This document shows, piece after piece, positions 25,277-33,807 of a stretch of DNA of 64,000 nucleotides (its first letter is position 1; each line of letters begins with the position of its first letter). The notes beneath the pieces are model-generated. The model ran no database searches, was not told where the DNA came from, and saw only the letters and a list, made by a program, of their open reading frames with translations. A program made the translations under genes and the position numbers. The stretch is from Candidatus Villigracilis vicinus (lineage in GTDB: Bacteria; Chloroflexota; Anaerolineae; Anaerolineales; Villigracilaceae). The stretch is from assembly GCA_016721315.1 (NCBI GenBank), contig JADKIL010000003.1, positions 62,001-126,000 on the forward strand. Reading direction: 5' to 3'.

Positions 25277-27439
25277 TTAATGCTCCTCACCCAGCGCCTC
25301 ACCGTAAACGCCGATGCGGCTTTCCATGCGGGAAAGACCAACACCACTCACGGCACTGGAGACCTTTTCTACTTTGACTTTCATACCAGCAAATGCAAGA
25401 TCACCGGCACCATTAAAGTGACCAGCGAGCAGGTCGGCGGGATTCACGCCGCGTTTTTCAGCGTAGCGCCCAAAGGCAGTATGTCCCTGACCAAAAGGCA
25501 TGGCGATCGTATCCGGGCGGATAGCCGGATATAAATAAACAAAAGCTTGCACTTCGCCGGCTTCGCTGATGACCTTGACCACATCATCATTCACGATACC
25601 CAGCTCATGTGCGGTTTCGGGGTTCATCTCGATCCAGGTATTCCACATGACAGTGGTAGTGGGGTCGGGAAGTTCCTGTAACCAAGGCTTGTTCGCGCCA
25701 GCTTCTGCAAGGGTTGGGGAAACGAATGGAACAAAGAAGAATTCACCTTCACCGGCAAACTCAGCATCGGTCGCTTTGAGGTTGCTATTGAGAACGCCAG
25801 AACCATCTGGAGCAACCAGTGCATCAGTATTCTTGAGCCAGCCGCCATACTGCTGGAAGTACGCCATGAATGTTGCGGTATCGGGAGCAGTGAAGGAGCC
25901 ATTCGCTTCACTCAACAAAGCCCCAACCTTTGTCTGAAGGAATTCAACTTCATCCTTGTAAGGAAGAGCTTCGGCAAACTTGCCGCCCGCCAACTGAGCT
26001 GCAGCAATCAGAACATCGGCGGTTGCGCGGGTATCGTAGAACGGTGAAACGACAGGTTGAGCGCCGGAGAGCACAGGTAATGCCACACCAGTGGCTACAC
26101 GCTGATACCCCCAAGACTCAAGTCCGTGGTGATCGGGGAAGACATACTTCGCTTCGGCAGAAGTCTCATCAGGGAAGGTGGCAAAAGAGACAACCTGCTC
26201 GACACTTCCAAGAGCTTCTTTGAAGCCAAGTGAAGCGGGCAATTCGAAGACGGGATTCACACCGTGGATAAAGACAGCTTTGAACGCGCCACTCTTCATT
26301 TTTTCAATGAAGGCGCCCATTTCTTCAGCAGAAGCGGGGCGATTGTATTCGGTCTGCATCGGAGCGAAAGCCGAAAGGTAAACGCCGCCAGGTTTGCCGA
26401 AATTATCCGAAAGGGCATTCAACGCCAGAACCGCTTCGGCAATTTCCAAACCATTGGATTGACCCAGTGCTGCACCGCCAGGGATGGCAAGCGCATTGGA
26501 ATTGGCAAACATTTCGGCGAGGTGTTCCAACGCCGCCAACTCAACGCCAGCTGTTTCAGCAACCTCAGCCGGGTTCACACCGGAGAAGGCACGTGGTGTC
26601 GAGCCGCCGCGAATTTCAGCGGCGAGTTTTCCGATGGCAAGGGCAACCAAGCCTTCGGTCCCGGGGCGAAGCGGAACCCAATGATCAGATTTGGCACCGG
26701 TCGCAGACATCCGCGGCTCGAACTGAACGAATTTACCGCGAAGTTTTGTCTCGGCTTCGCGTAAACCAGCGAAACCGCGGGTATAGGAAACTGGAGAGAG
26801 CCAAGTTTCGAGGAAGTTCGCACCGAAGGAGAAGACCGTCTGTGCGCCGCCAACATCGAAGAAGGGCAAGCCTGCTTGTCCGAAAAGGTTTTCGGCAGCT
26901 TTGCTAAGGGTGGCACGGGCTTCGAACATGCTCAACGCCCCGAAGCGGACAGGAGCATTCATGCCGGTCGCTTTGGCGAGGTCGGTCACGAGGTCAAAGA
27001 GATGATCAGGAGCCATACCCATGAGGAAAGCGATTTCATTGGGTTTGTAATTTTTGAGAGCATCGGCAACCGCTTGAATGGCGGTGTCCCAATCTCCGGT
27101 GGAGGGTGCTTGTACGCGATCGGGGTTATACAACCCTTGCAGGGTGGCTTGCCCGCGCGCGCAGGTCTTACCAAGGTTCAGCGGATGATTGGCATTGCCT
27201 TCGGTCTTCAGTGCACGACCCTGATAGGTGCGAACCACGAGACCGCATCCTGCCGCGCATTCGCGGCATGTAGTGGCGTAATAGGTACTCTGCCCGACCG
27301 AGTTGTATTCAGGCATCTGCTGATAGGGCTCGCGCTTAACATAACGCGAAGCGGGACCACATCCTGTGAGGATTGCTGTAGTCGCCGCTCCCAAACCAGC
27401 CAGTTTTAGAAAATCACGCCGGGAAAATTGTTCATTCAT
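25277..27439 (-). CDS. actB1: Alternative complex III molybdopterin-oxidoreductase-like subunit (ActB1 part), Tat signal
   Basis: 720 residues from the ATG at 27439, which has AAAGGA 9 nt upstream (a GTG at 27475 is possible). The N-terminus has a twin-arginine signal, FSRRDFLKLAGLGAA, ending in a lipobox-like LTGC. A cysteine motif follows, CRECAAGC with a fourth Cys about 28 residues on (KTCARGQ), the pattern of an FS0-type 4Fe-4S site. The remainder is a molybdopterin-oxidoreductase fold. In characterised ACIII this domain carries no molybdenum cofactor and plays a structural role. Located outside the membrane. Confidence 0.9.
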   Translation of the reverse strand: MNEQFSRRDFLKLAGLGAATTAILTGCGPASRYVKREPYQQMPEYNSVGQSTYYATTCRECAAGCGLVVRTYQGRALKTEGNANHPLNLGKTCARGQATLQGLYNPDRVQAPSTGDWDTAIQAVADALKNYKPNEIAFLMGMAPDHLFDLVTDLAKATGMNAPVRFGALSMFEARATLSKAAENLFGQAGLPFFDVGGAQTVFSFGANFLETWLSPVSYTRGFAGLREAETKLRGKFVQFEPRMSATGAKSDHWVPLRPGTEGLVALAIGKLAAEIRGGSTPRAFSGVNPAEVAETAGVELAALEHLAEMFANSNALAIPGGAALGQSNGLEIAEAVLALNALSDNFGKPGGVYLSAFAPMQTEYNRPASAEEMGAFIEKMKSGAFKAVFIHGVNPVFELPASLGFKEALGSVEQVVSFATFPDETSAEAKYVFPDHHGLESWGYQRVATGVALPVLSGAQPVVSPFYDTRATADVLIAAAQLAGGKFAEALPYKDEVEFLQTKVGALLSEANGSFTAPDTATFMAYFQQYGGWLKNTDALVAPDGSGVLNSNLKATDAEFAGEGEFFFVPFVSPTLAEAGANKPWLQELPDPTTTVMWNTWIEMNPETAHELGIVNDDVVKVISEAGEVQAFVYLYPAIRPDTIAMPFGQGHTAFGRYAEKRGVNPADLLAGHFNGAGDLAFAGMKVKVEKVSSAVSGVGLSRMESRIGVYGEALGEEH

Positions 27440-27462
27440 ATGTGGATGTCCTTTCACCCGGA

Positions 27463-28020
27463 TTAATAGTGACACGTACCACAGTCTGCAAGTTTGACCA
27501 GTTTTGCCTGATCTTCACCAGCAGCTTCAACGTGACAATTTAAACACCAGCCCATGTTCATTACCTGAGGATTCTGGGCAACGAGCTGCTGTGTCATATC
27601 GCCATGGCATTCCTCACAGTTACGCCCAGCCGCAATATGCGCACGGTGGTTAAACTGGACGAAGTCCGGAACGATGGCAACGGGAACCCACTCGAGCGAT
27701 TGCCCGCTCAAGACTGCGTCCTTAAGCGGGGCAAGCAGGGCACTGTCACGGGTCTTAACGATCTGATTGTGGCAAGCCCAGCATTTCGCTTGGGAGGGAA
27801 GTCCGGCGGCGGGACCCTTGGATGCTCCTGGATGGCAATACAAACATTGAATGCCAAAAGAAATATGGGTCTTATGTGGGAAACCTGGAACAGGTTGTTC
27901 GGGCGCCTGCTGGGTCGTGTAGATCCCATATGCAGCCGCACTAAACACTGCCAGGAACACAATTCCCACCGCGATCAGACCAAGAGGCTGTTTCAGCCAG
28001 TCGAAAAACTTTTTGATCAT
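27463..28020 (-). CDS. actA: Alternative complex III subunit ActA, pentahaem cytochrome c
   Basis: 185 residues. One N-terminal membrane helix (about 13-33) is followed by five haem-c motifs: CLYCH, CWACH, CEECH, CLNCH and CGTCH, the last ending the protein. This gives five covalently bound haems in about 120 residues, as expected for ActA. It is the first gene of the operon and the protein relays electrons from the iron-sulfur chain to the monohaem cytochrome. A possible promoter on the minus strand is TTGTAC, 18-bp spacer, TATAAT (28219-28214), about 190 nt upstream. Confidence 0.92.
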   Translation of the reverse strand: MIKKFFDWLKQPLGLIAVGIVFLAVFSAAAYGIYTTQQAPEQPVPGFPHKTHISFGIQCLYCHPGASKGPAAGLPSQAKCWACHNQIVKTRDSALLAPLKDAVLSGQSLEWVPVAIVPDFVQFNHRAHIAAGRNCEECHGDMTQQLVAQNPQVMNMGWCLNCHVEAAGEDQAKLVKLADCGTCHY

Positions 28021-28277
28021 GGATGCTCCTGAAATAGACTAAGCGTAACGCCGTCGTATAAAACGATGGCGTATGCAAAATACCTATGTACTTCTTAATA
28101 ATCGTAAAGCGCGCAGCAAACCATTAAAAGAAAAGAATCCACCACTCTATAAAATCGCCTCGCGCTTGCCTAAACCTGCGTTATTCATTAGCCGAACTAG
28201 GCATAATGGGCGGATTATACAATGAAAGTGTAAAAAAGTACAAGTTATCTCAAATTTATCTTTGAATTCAAGCGATT

Positions 28278-28312
28278 GATATCTTTAACACTTATACGAT
28301 GTTAAAGATATC
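28278..28312. repeat. Perfect 13-bp inverted repeat in the actA / small-gene intergenic region
   Basis: GATATCTTTAACA (28278-28290), a 9-nt spacer, and TGTTAAAGATATC (28300-28312). The size and spacing suit a dimeric regulator site or an unstable hairpin; there is no T-run. The 353-bp gap between actA and the small gene (28021-28373) also holds a weaker stem at 28048-28073 and the probable act promoter at 28214-28243. Confidence 0.75.
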
Positions 28313-28373
28313 ACCGACGGGTCAAAATGCCCTGAATGTTCAGTCTACCAATTCGATTTATAATGAATGTACA

Positions 28374-28631
28374 ATGAGCGCAAAACATCTTTTCGGAATC
28401 ACCCTCCTCCTTTTGGGCACCCTGGCCATCCTCTTTGTTTTGACCAATTTCAATCTTCCAACGGTATCCGCAAACAGCGAGGCGGTGAATTCTGCAGCAT
28501 TGCATCAAAGCACCGCCACACCGCAACCCGAAGATAATTCAAAAGTCGGCTCAACAGACGGGATCCTGATGATGGGTGTCGTGATCGTATTGGTCATCAC
28601 ACTCCCTCTCGCACTGCGAAAGAAAACATAA
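28374..28631 (+). CDS. Small two-helix membrane protein, unknown function
   Basis: 85 residues from the ATG at 28374. A first hydrophobic segment (about 7-27, signal-anchor-like) is followed by a polar Ser/Thr/Pro-rich stretch and a second helix (about 62-80, ILMMGVVIVLVITLPLAL) ending in RKKT. A TATAAT at 28359-28364 ends 9 nt before the ATG, so a leaderless mRNA is likely; this favours the internal ATG over an upstream start at 28299. It lies directly before phoB but on its own promoter. No known family. Confidence 0.6.
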   Translation: MSAKHLFGITLLLLGTLAILFVLTNFNLPTVSANSEAVNSAALHQSTATPQPEDNSKVGSTDGILMMGVVIVLVITLPLALRKKT

Positions 28632-28668
28632 CCGCACCCAACCCACCATCAAGAGCACGCTGAAGTCA

Positions 28669-28711
28669 TTAACATCGCCTTAACAGAAGGATGCCTTCAC
28701 TATGGTATAGT
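28669..28711 (+). promoter_or_regulatory. Pho box and promoter of phoB
   Basis: TTAAC at 28669 and at 28680 (11 bp apart), then TATAGT at 28706-28711, extended by TGG. The -10 starts 26 bp after the second repeat. Its end lies 7 nt from the ATG at 28719. Confidence 0.75.
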
Positions 28712-28718
28712 GCCAGCC

Positions 28719-29426
28719 ATGCCGGATAAAATACTGATCGTCGAAGATGAGATTGCTCTGCAAGAAACACTTGCTTATAATCTAAAAAAAGAGGGGTATA
28801 CCGTTGAAACCGTGGGGGATGGACGTTCTGCGCTTACTGTTGCACGCAAACTAAAACCGGATCTGATCGTGCTGGATATCATGCTGCCAGAAATGGACGG
28901 CTTTGAGGTTGCCCGCACACTGCGCAAAGAAATGACCACTGCCATCCTGATGCTCACGGCACGCGACGATGAGATCGACCGTGTAGTAGGTTTGGAAGTC
29001 GGCGCAGACGATTACATGACCAAACCCTTCTCAATGCGTGAACTGATCGCACGCGTCAAAGCACAATTAAGGCGTGCCCGACTTTTAAGAGAGGAAATGG
29101 GTAGACCTGCCGAAGAAACGCCGCATGAAGCCCTGACCTTCGACAACCTGACCATCAACCTGACTCGCCGTGAAGTGACGTTAAATGAAACCCCCATCCA
29201 GCTAAAGCCCAAAGAGTATGAGCTTCTGCTCTTCCTCGCCGAACACCGCAGACAAATGCTCTCGAGAGAATTCATCCTCGAACGTGTTTGGGGCTGGGAT
29301 TATATCGGCGACAGCCGGACCGTGGATGTTCATGTAAGGTGGCTGCGACAAAAAATCGAGGAAAACTCGAGCGAGCCGAAACGTATTGTTACAGTGCGTG
29401 GCGGCGGGTATCGATTTGAAGGTTAA
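28719..29426 (+). CDS. phoB: Phosphate response regulator PhoB/PhoP type
   Basis: 235 residues. The receiver domain has the acidic pair ED at 9-11, the phospho-acceptor D53 (LIVLDIMLPEMDG) and the TKPF lysine near 103. The C-terminal OmpR/PhoB winged helix ends in SRTVDVHVRWLRQKIE and VTVRGGGYRFEG. When phosphorylated it should bind the 11-bp direct repeats found at eight promoters in this window, including its own, so autoregulation is expected. I chose the ATG at 28719 because the promoter predicts transcription starting there. The sensor kinase gene follows 42 nt later, after a short GC hairpin. Confidence 0.9.
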   Translation: MPDKILIVEDEIALQETLAYNLKKEGYTVETVGDGRSALTVARKLKPDLIVLDIMLPEMDGFEVARTLRKEMTTAILMLTARDDEIDRVVGLEVGADDYMTKPFSMRELIARVKAQLRRARLLREEMGRPAEETPHEALTFDNLTINLTRREVTLNETPIQLKPKEYELLLFLAEHRRQMLSREFILERVWGWDYIGDSRTVDVHVRWLRQKIEENSSEPKRIVTVRGGGYRFEG

Positions 29427-29468
29427 GGCGAAGCACAAGGCATAAGGCTTCGCACAGTAAAAATAAGC

Positions 29469-30689
29469 ATGAATCAACTCTCTTATGTTTTCGCAGTCAC
29501 TCTTCTGCTGGTTGCAGCCTGGTGCACATGGCGATATTATGATCTAAAACGAAGCCTGCGTCAGGTTGAGCAGTTCATGCGTGACCCGCAAACACCTCCC
29601 CCACACTCAAATGAAATCGACGCCCTGATCGGTGTCATTGAATCGCGCCGCCTGGCATTCAACATGGAGATCAAGGCGCTGCAGACTGAAAATGAACGCC
29701 TTGCCACTGTACTTGAACAACTAACCGATGGTGTTTTGATCGCTAATGCAGATGGGCGTGTGCAATTTGCAAACCCTGCTGCTGGAAAGCTCTTTGGCAC
29801 CGATGAGCCCACTCACCAAAGCGTGGCACAGGTGGTGCGCAGCCATCAACTGATCGAAGCATGGAAGCGCTGCCAACAAACCCGTCAGATCCAGATCGAG
29901 GCGGTGGAGATTCCCACTCGCAGGCAACACCTGCAGATCATCGTCATCCCTGATATGCACGAAGGCGGTAGTTTGATCCTTGTGCAAGACCTGACCCAAG
30001 TGCGGAAACTGGAAACCGTACGACGCGACTTTATCTCAAATGTGTCGCACGAACTGCGGACGCCGCTCGCTTCTTTAAAGGCACTGACCGAAACCCTGCA
30101 AGGCGGCGCTCTTGCAGACCCGGAAGCGGGTCCACGTTTTCTGGATAGGATTCACACTGAAGTCGATGCGCTGACACAGATGACACAAGAACTGCTCGAC
30201 CTTTCGCGCATCGAATCGGGGCAGGTTCAATTGAACTTTGAATCCATTTCACCGCGAAAGTTACTCCATGCTTCAGCTGACCGGATGAAGGCGCAAGTGG
30301 AACGCGCAAATTTAAAATTGGATGTGTTATGTGCTGATGGGTTGCCAGACATCCGTGCAGATAAGGGCAGACTCGAACAGGTGCTGGTTAACCTGATCCA
30401 TAATGCAGTTAAATTCACAAAGCCTGGGGGAAGGATCACCCTGGGTGCTGAGGCAGTTCCCGGCGGGGTACGATGCGCAGTGCAGGATACAGGCATTGGC
30501 ATACCATCGGAAAGCCTTTCGCGCATCTTTGAACGATTCTATCGAGTCGATTCATCCCGTACCGGTTCCGGCACGGGATTGGGACTCTCTATTTCAAAAC
30601 ATATTGTGGAAGCACACGGGGGCAAGATATGGGCGGAAAGTGATGAAGGGCGCGGCAGTGCGTTCTTTTTTAAAGTCCCCGCCGCTTAA
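29469..30689 (+). CDS. phoR: Phosphate sensor histidine kinase PhoR type
   Basis: 406 residues. One N-terminal membrane helix (about 4-22), no large extracytoplasmic sensor, a PAS domain (about 75-180) and a HisKA domain with the phospho-acceptor H194 (FISNVSHELRTPLASL). The ATPase domain has the N box NLIHNAVKF, G1 DTGIGIP and G2 GTGLGLSISK. The build matches PhoR, which reads phosphate through the Pst transporter and PhoU, both encoded downstream. It is convergent with the STAS gene, with a 2-nt gap. Confidence 0.9.
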   Translation: MNQLSYVFAVTLLLVAAWCTWRYYDLKRSLRQVEQFMRDPQTPPPHSNEIDALIGVIESRRLAFNMEIKALQTENERLATVLEQLTDGVLIANADGRVQFANPAAGKLFGTDEPTHQSVAQVVRSHQLIEAWKRCQQTRQIQIEAVEIPTRRQHLQIIVIPDMHEGGSLILVQDLTQVRKLETVRRDFISNVSHELRTPLASLKALTETLQGGALADPEAGPRFLDRIHTEVDALTQMTQELLDLSRIESGQVQLNFESISPRKLLHASADRMKAQVERANLKLDVLCADGLPDIRADKGRLEQVLVNLIHNAVKFTKPGGRITLGAEAVPGGVRCAVQDTGIGIPSESLSRIFERFYRVDSSRTGSGTGLGLSISKHIVEAHGGKIWAESDEGRGSAFFFKVPAA

Positions 30690-30691
30690 AA

Positions 30692-31036
30692 TCAGCGCCC
30701 CAACAAAACAGCTTCAGCAGATTCGAGCTGTGCATAAACCGGAATAATGGCTGGTATATCTGTGATCTCTAAAACACTCATAACGTCTGTGGTTGGGCTT
30801 AGGAGAACCATTCTGCCATTGCGGGTTTTCAATGATTTGGCATTTATCACAAGCAGCCGAATTCCAATGGAAGCCAGATATTCCACGCCAGACAGATCAA
30901 CGATCACTGATAGTTTCTCCCCTGAACAATACGCTGCAAATTTCGTTTCGATCTGGTTGACTCCGGTAATATCGAGCCTGCCCTGCAGTTTGATGAGGGT
31001 AATCCCTCTTTCCAATTCGCTGACGTTTAATTCCAT
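30692..31036 (-). CDS. STAS-domain anti-sigma factor antagonist
   Basis: 114 residues, a single STAS domain. The phosphorylation loop DLSGVEYLASIGIRLL contains the conserved serine that a partner kinase would modify. Such proteins regulate anti-sigma factors (SpoIIAA/RsbV type), but no partner kinase or sigma factor is encoded nearby. I prefer the ATG at 31036 because AGGTGG lies 8 nt upstream; a GTG start at 31048 is possible. Its promoter carries a Pho box, so expression under phosphate shortage is expected. Confidence 0.85.
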   Translation of the reverse strand: MELNVSELERGITLIKLQGRLDITGVNQIETKFAAYCSGEKLSVIVDLSGVEYLASIGIRLLVINAKSLKTRNGRMVLLSPTTDVMSVLEITDIPAIIPVYAQLESAEAVLLGR

Positions 31037-31077
31037 ATAATGAGCCACCTATGCGTAAAAGATGACTCATTATATGG
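31033..31077. repeat. Perfect 12-bp inverted repeat spanning promoter and start of the STAS gene
   Basis: CCATATAATGAG (31033-31044) and CTCATTATATGG (31066-31077). One arm contains the -10 box and the other the start codon of the STAS gene. Since one arm lies upstream of the transcription start, pairing would act at DNA level, not in the mRNA. Confidence 0.85.
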
Positions 31078-31111
31078 ACGTTAATAAGAATGAGTGTTAA
31101 CAACAGGTTAT
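31069..31111 (-). promoter_or_regulatory. Pho box and promoter of the STAS gene
   Basis: On the minus strand ATAAC (31111-31107) and TTAAC (31100-31096) are 11 bp apart, and TATAAT (31074-31069) begins 26 bp after the second repeat, the same geometry as at phoB. Confidence 0.7.
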
Positions 31112-31119
31112 TATTTTTT

Positions 31120-33297
31120 CTACTCACCCATTAAGTGGGCTTGTACGTCGAAACCTTTTTCCTCATTGGCAGGTTTCGGGCGTTTGTATGTCCCATCTGA
31201 CTCGAGGATGCGGGCACGGGTATTGTCTTTGAGATAGTTCTCGAGAATTTTCTCGCGCAGGAACTTGACCTGTGCTTTATTCTCCACAGGGAAAACAACC
31301 TCCACACGATGGTTAAGGTTGCGCGGCATCAGGTCGGCGCTGCCCATATAGACTTCATCGCTGCCGTTATTCTGGAAATAATAAACACGGCTATGTTCAA
31401 GATACCGCCCGACGATGCTGGTAACGCGGATATTCTCACTCACATCCTTTATGCCCGGGCGCAGACAACACATGCCACGCACGAGCAGATCCACTTTGAC
31501 ACCCGCCTGTGAGGCTTGGTAGAGCAATTGGATCATTTCCATATCCACCAATGAGTTCATTTTGAAAATGATACGGGCTTTATTCCCGGCTTTGGCATGT
31601 TCGATCTCACGGCGAATGAGCTTTTCGATCTGTTCGCGCAGATTGACCGGAGCAACCAGCAATTTTTTGTAACTCTTTTTGGTGGAATAACCGGTCAAAT
31701 AGTTAAAAAGATCGGTGGCATCGGCACCCATGTCTTCGTCACAGGTAAACATGCCCAAGTCTTCATAAAAACGGGATGTGACTGCGTTGTAATTCCCGGT
31801 AGCAAGGTGCAGGTAACGGCGAATGCCCTCCCCTTCCTTACGGACGACCATTGCGACTTTGCAATGGGTCTTCAGTCCAACCAACCCATAGACCACATGC
31901 ACGCCTGCATCTTCCAATGCGCGCGCCCAACCAATATTGGATTCTTCATCAAAGCGAGCTTTCAACTCCATCAATACGGCAACCTGCTTGCCGCGTTCGG
32001 CGGCTTCGAGCAGGGCTTCGACCACCGGCGCATTCGAGCCTACGCGATAGACCGTCTGTTTAATGGCGAGGACGTTCGGGTCGCGGGCGGCGGCTGTGAG
32101 GAAATCTATGACCGGAGAAAATGTCTCATAGGGATGATGCAGGAGAATATTCCCTGAGCGGATGATATCGAACATGTTCTCGGTGGTATCCATATTCCGC
32201 AGAGACTTCGGGATACGCTGGATATAAGGCGGGTATTTCAATTCAAAGCGTTCAACACTGCCATAGAGCTGCCATAAGTTCGCCAGCCCAAGCGGATGGT
32301 TCATAATGTAAACATCGTTCTGAGAAACTTCAAGGTTATCCACCAACAAGTCACGGATCTCGTTGGGCATGGAGGGATAGATCGCTACCTGCACCACAGA
32401 CCCGAACTTGCGCTTTCGAATGCTTTGCTGCATGCTTTCGAGCAGGTCATCGGCTTCGAGTTCCTGGATCTCGATATCGGCATCACGCACGATGCGGAAA
32501 GGATGAGCAGAAACGACTTCCAAACCGGGGAACAGTCCGGTGAGGTTGACAGCGATCAATTGCTCAAGCCATACAAAATAATGATGGAAGGGAATCGTAC
32601 CGTCTTTACGGACACTGCCCGAAGAGCGCTTGATCGGAATAAGACGCGGCAAGGTATCCGGCACTTTGAGACGCGCGAACTTCTCATTCCCTTTTTTATC
32701 ACGGATGACAATGGCAAGGTTCAGGCTGAGATTGGAAATATGCGGGAAGGGATGTCCCGGGTCCAGTGCGAGCGGGGTCAGCACCGGGTAGATGACATCG
32801 TTGAAGTATTTGTCGGCGCGTTCCTTTTGAGATTTACTCAATTTGGAGTAATCGAGAATATGGATGCCTTCTTTTTCCAGTTTGGGCTGAAGTTTGCGGT
32901 GAAAACATTGCTGGGCATCCTGCATCAGGTCTTGAGCATTTTTACGAATAACAGCCAGTTCCTCGCGCGGGGTCAGTCCATCTTCCGACAACTTGGCAAT
33001 GTTGGCTTCCACCTGTTTGCGAATACCCGAGACGCGCACCATGAAGAACTCATCCATGTTTGAGCCAAAGATGGCGAGAAACTTCAACCTCTCGAGCAGG
33101 GGGTTTTCCTCGTCGCGAGCTTCTTCCAGCACGCGGCGTTGGAATTCCAACAGACTGAGCTCACGGTTGATATAAAGAGAAGGAGATGTTAGGTCAATTT
33201 CGGTCATACGTGGCGCCTCGGGTGTCGTCAATGGGTGATTGTCCATTGACGATAGCGTCATTGGATCGGTCACCTCTGATGGTTGGTCGGAAGTCAT
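31120..33297 (-). CDS. ppk1: Polyphosphate kinase 1
   Basis: 725 residues; reversible transfer of the gamma-phosphate of ATP to a growing polyphosphate chain. The N domain begins LYINRELSLLEFQRRVLEEA and has NMDEFFMVRVSG. The catalytic domain has two phospholipase-D-like halves with the active-site histidine in YLHLATGNYNAVTSRFYEDLG and the phosphate-binding arginines of KARFDEE and RGMCCLRPG. About 35 extra residues precede the conserved N-terminus. It is the last gene of a four-gene run (ppx, CHAD, sixA, ppk) led by a Pho box. Confidence 0.96.
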   Translation of the reverse strand: MTSDQPSEVTDPMTLSSMDNHPLTTPEAPRMTEIDLTSPSLYINRELSLLEFQRRVLEEARDEENPLLERLKFLAIFGSNMDEFFMVRVSGIRKQVEANIAKLSEDGLTPREELAVIRKNAQDLMQDAQQCFHRKLQPKLEKEGIHILDYSKLSKSQKERADKYFNDVIYPVLTPLALDPGHPFPHISNLSLNLAIVIRDKKGNEKFARLKVPDTLPRLIPIKRSSGSVRKDGTIPFHHYFVWLEQLIAVNLTGLFPGLEVVSAHPFRIVRDADIEIQELEADDLLESMQQSIRKRKFGSVVQVAIYPSMPNEIRDLLVDNLEVSQNDVYIMNHPLGLANLWQLYGSVERFELKYPPYIQRIPKSLRNMDTTENMFDIIRSGNILLHHPYETFSPVIDFLTAAARDPNVLAIKQTVYRVGSNAPVVEALLEAAERGKQVAVLMELKARFDEESNIGWARALEDAGVHVVYGLVGLKTHCKVAMVVRKEGEGIRRYLHLATGNYNAVTSRFYEDLGMFTCDEDMGADATDLFNYLTGYSTKKSYKKLLVAPVNLREQIEKLIRREIEHAKAGNKARIIFKMNSLVDMEMIQLLYQASQAGVKVDLLVRGMCCLRPGIKDVSENIRVTSIVGRYLEHSRVYYFQNNGSDEVYMGSADLMPRNLNHRVEVVFPVENKAQVKFLREKILENYLKDNTRARILESDGTYKRPKPANEEKGFDVQAHLMGE

Positions 33298-33306
33298 TGT
33301 ATTCTA

Positions 33307-33807
33307 TTATCTTTCCGCAATTTCGACCATGACGCCCGGGGTAAGCAGCCATTCAAGTGTGGCTTTACGTGTGTGATGAAGATCGTCGGTTGAAAGATGG
33401 CAGATTCCGCCTTTTTTGAAGGTCATTTCTACGGGGGCACCCCCAGCTACCAACAGGCTAACCAGAGTGGAAAGGTACGGCTCATGCCCAACGATGGCGA
33501 GGCTGTTCACTGAATATTTCTCATTGATCTCGGCGAGCAACAGGTCGGGATCGCCCATGGGTGTTAGATTCTCGCTTTGCACAACTTTCTTCTTCATCTT
33601 AAAAACGTCGCCAAGGATTTCAGCAGTTTGATAGGCGCGAAGGTAAGGGCTGGAAAGGATGAAGTCGAATTCAATTCCGAGTATCTTTAACCCTTTGGCA
33701 ACCTGACGCATCTTCTTCGCGCCTTTATCTGTCAGCGCGCGCTGGCTGTCTTCACCCGAAGACGACTCTTCTTCGGCAATGGCATGGCGGATAAGGTATA
33801 GGTTCAT
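33307..33807 (-). CDS. sixA: SixA-type phosphohistidine phosphatase (histidine phosphatase family)
   Basis: 166 residues. The phosphohistidine-forming motif LIRHAIAEEE is at the N-terminus, and the second catalytic histidine is in VGHEPYLS (about residues 113-120). The short length and lack of a signal peptide fit SixA. It overlaps the CHAD gene by 4 nt. In this polyphosphate operon it might dephosphorylate phosphohistidine on Ppk-like or other enzymes, but that is inference. Confidence 0.9.
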   Translation of the reverse strand: MNLYLIRHAIAEEESSSGEDSQRALTDKGAKKMRQVAKGLKILGIEFDFILSSPYLRAYQTAEILGDVFKMKKKVVQSENLTPMGDPDLLLAEINEKYSVNSLAIVGHEPYLSTLVSLLVAGGAPVEMTFKKGGICHLSTDDLHHTRKATLEWLLTPGVMVEIAER

